6,418 bases of DNA from Parachlamydiaceae bacterium (lineage in GTDB: Bacteria; Chlamydiota; Chlamydiia; Chlamydiales; Parachlamydiaceae), in assembly GCA_013414685.1 (NCBI GenBank), contig CP058704.1, positions 720,522 to 726,939 on the forward strand. The letters run 5' to 3'. A program made the translations under genes and the position numbers. The notes under the pieces were generated by a model that searched no databases, was not told where the DNA came from, and saw nothing but the letters and a program-made list of their open reading frames with translations. Shown piece by piece: positions 1-4,852 of the stretch (its first letter is position 1; each line of letters starts with the position of its first letter).

Positions 1-60
1 CATCCAAAAGGAAACAAACATCAGATAAGATGCTAAAACGAAAAATCGAAAGTTAAACAT
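1..60 (-). CDS. 5' end of an unrecognised protein with hydrophobic N-terminus (partial)
   Basis: The minus strand reads an ATG at 60-58 followed by an open frame to the window edge. It encodes MFNFRFFVLASYLMFVSFWM, a short basic start followed by a hydrophobic run, as expected of a signal peptide or first membrane segment. A purine-rich AGAAGAG lies about 7 bases before the ATG and may be the ribosome binding site. A TATAAA (minus strand, 87-82) is a candidate -10 box, which would give a very short leader; no convincing -35 box was seen. Only 20 residues are visible, so no family can be named. The degenerate repeat at 100-240 lies directly upstream. Confidence 0.45.
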   Translation of the reverse strand, partial: MFNFRFFVLASYLMFVSFWM

Positions 61-99
61 GATGACTCTTCTCACTTAATTTTTATATCCAAACACTTG

Positions 100-240
100 T
101 TCCAATTGAAAATGGAAAAATTTGATAAAAAGCCCCTTGTAATTGAATGAGTCAAAACAGCACAACTGGAATAAGCTTTAGCGATGCTGACTGATTCAAT
201 AACAGTTCAAGCTGTCGGGCCAAAATACCAAGTTTTAAAC
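100..240 (+). repeat. Degenerate dispersed repeat, copy 1
   Basis: This stretch aligns along its full length, in the same orientation, with 1547-1690, at roughly 70% identity by eye with only a few small gaps. Shared blocks include TTCCA-TTGAAA at the left end, AGCAGCAC/ACAGCAC and GAATAAG in the middle, AGCGATGC, and CAAAAT-CCAAGTTT at the right. The inverted ends that are clear in the second copy are largely eroded here, so this is the older or more damaged copy. It contains no open frame and lies between the divergent starts of the partial gene at 1-60 and the SIMPL gene. Confidence 0.6.
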
Positions 241-294
241 TTCTCTATATGCAAAAATATTTTTTTAAAAATAAAATAATTAGGTTGCATCCAG

Positions 295-324
295 TTGAAA
301 TGTAATGATCATTTTATCTATAGA
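295..324 (+). promoter_or_regulatory. Candidate promoter of the SIMPL-domain gene
   Basis: TTGAAA (295-300) and TATAGA (319-324) are separated by 18 bases, a plausible sigma-70 type pair. Transcription would start near 331, leaving a leader of about 67 bases that contains a small hairpin: AAATCCGC (332-339) with GCGGTTT (351-357), one bulged base. The -35 box lies in CCAGTTGAAA, the same motif found at the ends of the dispersed repeat, so a repeat end may have supplied it. This is motif matching only. Confidence 0.3.
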
Positions 325-397
325 TTGGAATAAATCCGCATTTTTATTCAGCGGTTTCTACTGTGATGTTTTTTAATTTTTTTCTAAAGGGGAATTT

Positions 398-1104
398 ATG
401 CATCGCTTAGCCTTAATGATTTACTTTCTTATCCTTTTAATCCCCCTTTATGGGCAGAAGATCATAAATTATCGGTAACAGGAAATTCGTCCGTGTTCAA
501 ACCTGCAGATAAATTAACCCTCATTCTGGGTGTGGAAACGTTCGATAAAGATAGGCAGAAAGCAATTCAGAATAATGCTGTTAAAATGAAGGCTGTAATA
601 GAAGCGTTAAAAACTGCAGGATTATCAAAAGAGGAGCTTCAGACAAAAGACTTCGTTCTAATTCCCCAAATGACTCCTCAACCAAAAAATCCTCCTGCCG
701 ATTGGCAGCCAACAATAGCTGGCTATCAAGTGCGCAACACTTTGATCATCAAAACAGTTAAACTTGACTCGACTGGAGAATTCATAGACACGGTTACAAA
801 AGTTGGCGGCAATTATATTCAGAGCATCTCCTTTTCCCTTCTAAATGACGAAGAAGCAAAGATCGAGGCGATTGAGAAGGCCTATAAGCAAGCAAATACT
901 TATGCAAAAGCTCTGGCAAAAACTTCGGGACTGCAATTAGGAGATATTATTGAGTTATCGATCAGCCAGCCTTATATGACGACAAGATCCTTTAAGGCTG
1001 AACGACTGGGCGTAGAAACTGAAACGCCAATCTCGCCTCGGGATGTCGAAGTGAGCGCCTCAGTATCAGTAATTTATAAAATTGAAACGCAAAACAAACC
1101 TTAA
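398..1104 (+). CDS. SIMPL (DUF541, YggE-like) periplasmic protein, frameshifted in the signal peptide
   Basis: The SIMPL/DUF541 family contains exported proteins such as E. coli YggE, linked to oxidative stress tolerance; the biochemical role is not known. The ATG at 398 follows a strong AAAGGGG site and begins MHRLALMIYFLILLIP, a classic signal peptide, but as written this frame stops at 476-478. The mature domain is in the next frame. Adding one C to the C5 run at 442-446 joins them, giving a signal peptide ending in P-L-W-A (residue 20) followed by E-D-H-K-L-S-V-T-G, the usual first strand of the domain. The repaired protein has 235 residues, normal for the family. Family features include a LILGVET strand, the GYQVRNTLII strand and a lysine/alanine-rich helix near 890-930. 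Without repair, only an unexported product from GTG 493 could be made. The family call is secure; whether the frameshift is real is not. Confidence 0.82.
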
Positions 1105-1185
1105 ATAGAATCAAATTTTAAGAAAGCTATGTTAAAAAAATCCAATGCTTACTGATTATGTTAGAGTGCATACTAGCCATTCAAC

Positions 1186-1252
1186 AATTACCAAATAAAA
1201 TCCTCCCCAAGCTGAGCATATTGATGTCGCTCACAGCTTAGTAGAGGTAATT
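1186..1252. other. Nested inverted repeats
   Basis: AATTACC (1186-1192) pairs perfectly with GGTAATT (1246-1252). Inside it, AAGCTGAGC (1209-1217) pairs with GCTCACAGCTT (1229-1239), leaving a two-base bulge. The result is a 67-base stem-within-stem structure between the SIMPL gene and the remnant that follows. It has no T tract on either side, so it is not an ordinary terminator. No function is claimed. Confidence 0.35.
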
Positions 1253-1476
1253 TAAGAGAGCGGGAAAATCTCATTAACACAACTCGATCAGGCTATCAAT
1301 TGTTCGCAGACGTCAAAGATGGCAAAATTGTTAATTATATTGTCAGGGATCCGAATGGGAATGAAGTTCCGTATCAACAAAAAAGAAGCAGTTCAATTGG
1401 TCTGGAAATCTGCGTGACGGTTTATGGTGTAGAAATTTGCTGGGAAGTCATATCGATACCGACATCTCTTTGGTAG
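1225..1476 (+). pseudogene. C-terminal remnant of an unrecognised protein
   Basis: A frame open from 1225 to the TAG at 1474-1476 has no usable start codon or ribosome binding site at its beginning and is preceded by an in-frame TGA at 1222-1224. From about 1285 it reads like real protein: RSGYQLFADVKDGKIVNYIV, then a DPNGNEVPY turn and a hydrophobic, cysteine-containing tail ending IPTSLW. The alternation of charged turns with beta-type strands suggests a small globular domain. I do not recognise the family. A hairpin terminator lies 17 bases after the stop, so the 3' end of the original gene is probably intact and its 5' part is lost or scrambled. Confidence 0.4.
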
Positions 1477-1493
1477 ACTTATAAGACTAAAGC

Positions 1494-1525
1494 AGGGCGG
1501 CTTAACATTTTTGATTAACCGCCCT
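1494..1525. terminator. Hairpin terminator, probably bidirectional
   Basis: AGGGCGG-C-TTAA (1494-1505) pairs with TTAACCGCCCT (1515-1525), an 11 bp GC-rich stem with one bulged C and a loop of 9 bases. It follows the stop codon of the plus-strand remnant at 1476. It could also stop minus-strand transcription leaving the acetyltransferase gene. T tracts outside the stem are weak. Confidence 0.5.
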
Positions 1526-1544
1526 AAGTTGCATGACCTATACT

Positions 1545-1696
1545 CCTTCCAGTTGAAAGTTGGAAAAGTAGGCAAGGAAGGGCCCTGAATTTGAATCAGT
1601 CGAAGCAGCACATTTTGAATAAGTTCAAGCGATGCAGATAGATATGAAGGCAGTGGCTAGCTGACGAGGTCAAAATTCCAAGTTTCAGCTGGAAGG
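1545..1696 (+). mobile_element. MITE-like repeat with 14 bp terminal inverted repeats, copy 2
   Basis: The left end CCTTCCAGTTGAAA (1545-1558) is matched by the inverted right end TTTCAGCTGGAAGG (1683-1696): 13 of 14 positions are complementary and the last is a G-T pair. Similarity extends a few bases further out (ATAC on the left, GTAT on the right). The 152 bp between carries no gene and is homologous to 100-240, so this is a dispersed repeat with transposon-like ends but no transposase. That is the build of a non-autonomous miniature element. A target-site duplication is not obvious. It lies between a terminator and the 3' end of the acetyltransferase gene. Confidence 0.6.
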
Positions 1697-1715
1697 GTAT
1701 GTCCACTCCCCTCTT

Positions 1716-2183
1716 TTAATTTGAAGAAATTTTTTTACTCATCTTAAAGTTGAGAAACGGTGTATTTTCAATAAAGGTTGTTTGTTGTTCTTTTGTTTGA
1801 AAGCCTTTAGCTAAGAAAAATGGTTTGGCGGTAATGCTAACGTCAGCAGTTATTTCGATTACATGCAAATTCTGAGCTTTAGATTCCATAGCCTTGAGCA
1901 ATTGACTTGCCACACCACATCTTTGAAAATTTTTATGTACATAGAGTCTATCCAGATAGCCCCCAGAAGTAATATCACCAAAACCCACTACCTGACCATT
2001 TATTTCAGCAACAAAAGCATAATTTTTTCCAACGGTCTGGAAACCCTATTTTTTACCCTGTTCCACCCAAAGATTAATCTGTTCCTGGGAATAGTCTCGA
2101 CTATTGATTTCATGAACTGTATCATAAAATAATTGTTCTATTTGATCTTGATCGCTCATTTGATAAGGTCTAACTTTGATCAT
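1716..2183 (-). pseudogene. YafP-like GNAT N-acetyltransferase, interrupted
   Basis: Members transfer an acetyl group from acetyl-CoA to an amine; the substrate here is unknown. ATG 2183-2181 sits 6 bases after GAGGG and opens a 155-residue frame, the normal size. The N-terminus MIKVRPYQMSDQDQIEQLF is a typical GNAT start. The acetyl-CoA loop Q-R-C-G-V-A (residues 87-92) fits Q/R-x-x-G-x-G/A, and the C-terminus reads SITAKPFFLAKGFQTKEQQT, closely resembling E. coli YafP as I recall it. Codon 46 is TAG (2048-2046). One reading is a simple nonsense mutation. Another is two compensating one-base errors in the A6 runs at 2054-2049 and 2028-2023: the shifted frame between them reads N-R-V-S-R-P-L-E-K-N, which lines up better with YafP (R and L in register). 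It may therefore be intact in the organism. Family call strong, state uncertain. Confidence 0.75.
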
Positions 2184-2315
2184 AAAAATCCCTCTTCTTT
2201 ATTTTCTTGGATAAATATTTAATCCTAGGAATGGATTTTCTATAAACTAAAAGATGGCTTCTAAGAAGTTAAAGGTGCGAAATTTTAGATAAAATCTGCT
2301 CTTTGTATCAATAAA

Positions 2316-2351
2316 AAAATCCTAACACTTATTTTAATGTCCTAGGATTTT
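2316..2351. terminator. Hairpin terminator, likely bidirectional
   Basis: AAAATCCTA (2316-2324) pairs with TAGGATTTT (2343-2351), a 9 bp stem with an 18-base loop. On the minus strand the stem runs into a T7 tract (2319-2313), the usual form of a Rho-independent terminator, so it best fits transcription coming from the right. It could also work on the plus strand, where the stem itself ends in T4. Confidence 0.45.
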
Positions 2352-2607
2352 ATCCTCGAATTCATCTTCTTCTTTATTTTGCAAACCCTTCAATGAATGA
2401 ATTTTAAGCTAACGCCTCCCATCGAAGCGAAGCGGGCAGTTTGACACTAATAAGATCAGATTAATTGATAGTTTTCACTCCTACTCACAAACAAGAATAT
2501 AGACTTAACTTAAGCAATGATTTCTAATGTCATTGATTGTGCTGTTTGCGCCCATTATATTCAAATTTTTGCAGTCAAATGTGTAAAATTTGCGTATCTG
2601 AGGGAGG

Positions 2608-2677
2608 CCAGAGGGCCATTGGCAACTTTGGCAGAGGTATTTAGGTGACGGAGTCCTCTAAATGGGAGCAGTTGGAC
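2608..2677 (-). repeat. Displaced copy of tRNA-Tyr 3' end and its downstream hairpin (att-like direct repeat, left)
   Basis: This 70 bp is a direct copy of 4556-4624, with about four substitutions and one single-base indel. It contains the last 15 bases of tRNA-Tyr (2677-2663, one mismatch) and the hairpin beyond it (2639-2663, now with one mismatched pair). Homology ends at GTTGGAC, inside the T-loop of the tRNA; the next bases are unrelated. The outer palindrome present in the tRNA-linked copy is broken here. The likely reading is the displaced tRNA 3' end left by site-specific integration into tRNA-Tyr. Confidence 0.65.
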
Positions 2678-2784
2678 GGGTTCAGAACTTTTGATTGGTT
2701 ATTAGTAGAAAACCTACCTCTTGCTTTCTGAAAGCCAATTAAATAAAGAAAATAAAGTTAATAGAATTGGTAAACAGGATTTGT

Positions 2785-2823
2785 ATGGTGCAACAGATCT
2801 GGCATTCAACCCTAGTGCACCAT
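2785..2823. repeat. Perfect 8 bp inverted repeat downstream of the F-box gene
   Basis: ATGGTGCA (2785-2792) and TGCACCAT (2816-2823) are perfect inverted copies with a 23-base loop, starting 12 bases past the F-box stop codon. No T tract follows on the minus strand, so a terminator role is only possible, not shown. Confidence 0.35.
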
Positions 2824-2835
2824 CAAATCTTAGTA

Positions 2836-3295
2836 TTATTGTTGTGTACTTTTGAAAACAGTTATCTTACGATTACCGAGATAACCTGTTTGTCCGGTAG
2901 GGTAATAATGCGTGCTAGGATTAGTCATGGGAAATCCAAATAACGCTGCAGCGGCACGAGAAGTACGGTATTGAACATCATCTGTAGTAGTCTTTTTGAC
3001 TTGTGCTTGAATAACTTTCGCCACATTTTCAACACGAGTTTTTGCTAGCGGAAAGTTCATCATGAGTCTGTTTCCAACTTTTATTGGATTGTTTAGCGCC
3101 TTCAGCTACTACTTTCCCAAATTCAAGTTCAGTTCTAGGTTTCCATATTTGGAAATCTTTAGCGAGGCGTTTAAATCGTTTACTTGTACAAGCCACCGCT
3201 TGCAAACTTCTATTATCCAGAAATGCAAGAATATGAAGATATACTTCATCTGACATAGTTTGTTGAAATGGCGAAAGATTTGCAACTGAACTCAT
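2836..3295 (-). pseudogene. F-box domain protein (eukaryotic-type effector candidate), frameshifted
   Basis: F-box domains bind Skp1 and bring targets to SCF ubiquitin ligases. Bacteria lack this system, so such proteins in symbionts are expected to act in the host cell. ATG 3295 follows TTAGGAG at good spacing. Residues about 10-52 form the F-box: M-S-D-E-V-Y-L-H-I-L, A-F-L-D-N-R-S-L, A-C-T-S-K-R-F, L-A-K-D, ending I-W-K. The first frame stops at 3029. The remainder, beginning at L-A-K-T-R-V-E-N-V-A-K-V in the next frame, ends at 2836. Removing one A from the minus-strand A5 run (3043-3039) joins them through S-K-T-R-V-E into a 152-residue protein. The second half has no repeats or domain I recognise. 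An alternative is two overlapping genes, since ATGATG at 3063-3058 lies in the overlap, but it has no ribosome site. TTACAA/TTGTAA inverted repeats lie upstream (about 3341-3366). Confidence 0.75.
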
Positions 3296-3429
3296 AAATC
3301 TCCTAACTTTGATAATAATTCTTAAGTATTACTGTATATATTACAATTAATTAATGTAAGTTGTAAATAAGTAAAAAAAAAGGATATCTTGCAGATGCTA
3401 TAGGCTCTGTTAAAAAGTCTAAAGACTCA

Positions 3430-4002
3430 TGTGCATCTGAACTTCTAATCATTCTCATTTTAACGAATATCGCTTTGGACGGGTTAGAAAACATCATAAA
3501 ATCAATTTCACGCAAAAGTGATAAAGTTCACTTTGTGAGATATGCTGATGATTTCATTGTAACGGGTTATTCAAATGAAAGAACGGGGTCTTGAACTTTC
3601 TCTTGAGAAAACCAAGATCATGCGCATTGATGAAGTTTTGACTTTCCCGGATACAATATTCGCAAGTACAAAGGAAAACTCCTAATCAAACCTTCGAGAA
3701 AGGGAATCACAACGTTCCTGGAAAACGTCCGAGAAAAGATCAAACTAATTGCCGGAGTCAGAACTGAGGACTTGATCTGCACCTTGAAAGCTAAAATTCA
3801 AGGGTGGTCAAATCACTACCGTCGTGTTGTAGCAAAGAAAACATTTGCTCTAATAGACAGAGAAATTTTCGAGGCGATATGGAAATGGGCTAAAAGAGGA
3901 CATGGAAATAAGAGTGCTAAATGGATCCAAGAGAGTTATTTTGCTCAAATTGGATCCAGACAATCTTGCTTCTTTGCCAAAACTAAGGCAAATCATGTTT
4001 AA
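3430..4002 (+). pseudogene. Group II intron reverse transcriptase/maturase, truncated and frameshifted
   Basis: The intact protein reverse-transcribes and helps splice a group II intron. Homology starts near 3430 with a corrupted GTPQGG-type segment, then TNIALDGLE, then VRYADDFIVTGYS with the catalytic Y-A-D-D at 3541-3552. Next comes a gap where about 15 residues are missing, then ERGLELSLEKTKI in another frame, and after a further one-base loss near 3633, YNIRKYKGKLLIKPSRKG in a third. From about 3772 the maturase (domain X) is continuous, with I-Q-G-W-S-N-H-Y-R-R-V-V and I-W-K-W-A-K-R-G-H. It ends with F-F-A-K-T-K-A-N-H-V and a stop at 4002, so the usual C-terminal tail is missing. The fingers half (RT0-RT4) and the intron RNA are not detectable. 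This is a dead element fragment. Confidence 0.85.
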
Positions 4003-4387
4003 AGCTGGCCGATGTTCTTCTATTTCAACTTCGTGGTAGCGTTTGAGATAGGCAAATGCTTCTTGGGAAGATATGAAAACACGCATTACATAGGTGTTAG
4101 GTTCCTTTGTTTTTACTAGCGTTACCTCTCCCCAATTGCCAACACATTTAGTATAGATCTGAAAAGTGGCCCCTGGAAAAAGGTTTTTGATGCTATTTCT
4201 GGCCACTTTTGCAATAGACCCATGTAATTGTTTGTTCAATTCCCTTTGCAATTCTGGATTTTCTATGTAATCCTGAAACTCTAGAAATTTCCTCTGCAGT
4301 AAAGGTTTTTGCTTCTCCATAAATAGGGCATTGAAAAGGTTCAGTATCTTCTATTTGACGTTCAATAAAGTTATTCAAATTTACCAT
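4000..4387 (-). pseudogene. Unrecognised protein, frameshifted and 3'-truncated against the maturase fragment
   Basis: ATG 4387 begins M-V-N-L-N-N-F-I-E-R-Q-I-E-D. Dropping one base from the AAATTT tract at 4290-4285 carries the frame on through F-L-E-F-Q-D-Y-I-E-N-P-E-L-Q-R-E-L, then K-N-L-F-P-G-A-T-F and W-G-E-V-T-L-V-K-T. After about 4000 the minus frame continues to 3850, but only as the antisense of the maturase, so the original C-terminus is gone and roughly 130 native residues remain. The sequence is charged and soluble, with no signal peptide or membrane segment. I do not recognise the family. The ribosome site is weak (TTAGAG about 8 bases before the ATG). Confidence 0.5.
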
Positions 4388-4555
4388 AAAAAAACTCTAA
4401 TATATCAACTATGACAACAATTTATTTACAAAAATAAATAATTTTATTAAACAACATTTTCATTTTATTAAATCTATTTGTAATAAACAAATAATGAAAT
4501 TTATATGGACACCATGGATAGTCATCGATATTTGTGAAGCTTATATTTGGTGTGT
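4388..4555. other. Very AT-rich intergenic stretch
   Basis: It separates the start of the truncated minus-strand gene from the tRNA-Tyr flank. It is almost all A and T. It contains the inverted repeat TATTTGT (4475-4481) and ACAAATA (4487-4493), which has a 5-base loop and could be an operator, and scattered promoter-like hexamers that I could not resolve. No gene is visible. Confidence 0.4.
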
Positions 4556-4578
4556 CCAGAGGGCCATTGGCCCTTTGG
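4556..4578. other. Perfect 23 bp palindrome downstream of tRNA-Tyr
   Basis: CCAGAGGGCCA and TGGCCCTTTGG flank a single central T, giving 11 pairs, one of them G-T. It follows the first hairpin on the minus strand and lacks a T tract. It may act as a transcription-end or processing structure, or as a protein-binding site. The equivalent positions in the left repeat copy are changed so that most of this stem is lost. Confidence 0.5.
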
Positions 4579-4585
4579 CAGAGGT

Positions 4586-4610
4586 ATTTAGGGGACGTAG
4601 TCCTCTAAAT
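4586..4610 (-). terminator. Hairpin at the 3' end of tRNA-Tyr
   Basis: ATTTAGGGGAC (4586-4596) pairs with GTCCTCTAAAT (4600-4610) around a three-base loop; all 11 positions pair, one as G-T. It starts at the last base of the tRNA, so it probably ends the tRNA transcript or marks its processing site. There is no clean T tract after it. Confidence 0.55.
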
Positions 4611-4691
4611 GGGGGCAGTTGGACTCGAACCAACGCAGACCGAAGTCGAGAGATTTACAGTCTCTTGCCATTGCCGCTAGGCGATACCCCC
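4610..4691 (-). tRNA. tRNA-Tyr (anticodon GTA)
   Basis: This 82-base gene folds into a full class II cloverleaf. The acceptor stem is GGGGGTA with TGCCCCC, and the discriminator is A (4610). The D stem is GCC/GGC. The anticodon stem is AGAGA/TCTCT around CTGTAAA, with the anticodon at 4658-4656. A long variable arm GAC-TTCG-GTC is typical of bacterial tRNA-Tyr. The T arm is GTTGG, TTCGAGT, CCAAC. CCA is not encoded. It lies 7 bases downstream of tRNA-Thr, probably in the same transcript. Its 3' end is duplicated at 2608-2677. Confidence 0.95.
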
Positions 4692-4698
4692 GAAGAGA

Positions 4699-4771
4699 TG
4701 CTGACAGTAGGAATTGAACCCACAACCGTCCGATTACAAGTCGGGTGCTCTACCAATTGAGCTATGTCAGC
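4699..4771 (-). tRNA. tRNA-Thr (anticodon TGT)
   Basis: This 73-base gene has a standard cloverleaf: acceptor GCTGACA/TGTCAGC with discriminator A, D stem GCTC/GAGC, anticodon loop CTTGTAA with TGT at 4738-4736, T arm GTGGG, TTCAATT, CCTAC. The first anticodon-stem pair (27-43) is a C-A mismatch; the other four pairs are normal. CCA is not encoded. It is the first gene of a tRNA-Thr/tRNA-Tyr pair driven by the promoter just upstream. Confidence 0.95.
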
Positions 4772-4783
4772 GCAGAAAGGGAA

Positions 4784-4813
4784 CTTATAGCAAAATTCTC
4801 TGATTAGGAGCAA
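4784..4813 (-). promoter_or_regulatory. Promoter of the tRNA-Thr/tRNA-Tyr pair
   Basis: On the minus strand TTGCTC (4813-4808) and TATAAG (4789-4784) are 18 bases apart. The -10 box is 12 bases before the first base of tRNA-Thr, so transcription would begin at or just before the tRNA, as is common for tRNA genes. It lies in the gap after the exported-protein gene, so the tRNAs need not depend on that gene's transcription. Confidence 0.55.
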
Positions 4814-4852
4814 GGAGATTTTGCATTTTTGTTAAAATTTAGAAGAGCTGTT

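Larger units (their letters stand above)
2184..2835. other. Gene-free stretch with hairpins and repeat debris
   Basis: No frame with a credible start, ribosome site or recognisable protein was found on either strand. It holds the acetyltransferase leader, a bidirectional terminator (2316-2351), a GC-richer patch at about 2408-2440 with no clear match that may be a gene or element remnant, a 6 bp hairpin CAATGA/TCATTG (2515-2535), the copy of the tRNA-Tyr flank (2608-2677), and an inverted repeat at 2785-2823. The rest is AT-rich sequence in which I see nothing. Confidence 0.5.
4556..4624 (-). repeat. tRNA-Tyr 3' end and flank, att-like direct repeat (right)
   Basis: This is the tRNA-linked partner of 2608-2677. 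It covers the 3' acceptor strand and 3' T-arm of the functional tRNA-Tyr plus both downstream hairpins. The homology boundary at 4624/4625 falls inside the T-loop. Confidence 0.65.

Noticed and set aside
398..500. Programmed frameshifting in the SIMPL and exported-protein genes
   Set aside because: No slippery heptamer with a downstream stem or stop arrangement is present. Plain homopolymer indels explain the breaks more simply.
1393..1611. Minus-strand open frame of 72 codons
   Set aside because: It crosses the plus-strand remnant, a terminator and the repeat end, with no ribosome site.
1863..2132. Plus-strand open frame of 89 codons
   Set aside because: It is the antisense shadow of the acetyltransferase gene.
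3062..3253. Plus-strand open frame of 63 codons
   Set aside because: It is the antisense of the F-box domain, whose motif is unambiguous.
3850..4000. C-terminal 50 codons of the minus-strand frame reaching to 3850
   Set aside because: This part is the antisense of the maturase domain X, so it is not native to the minus-strand gene.
2678..4555. Integrase or excisionase gene inside the tRNA-Tyr repeat interval
   Set aside because: No frame on either strand shows the tyrosine-recombinase catalytic pattern; if there was one, it has been lost.
4494..4760. Plus-strand open frame of 88 codons
   Set aside because: It runs antisense through both tRNA genes and the palindromes; it has no protein features of its own.
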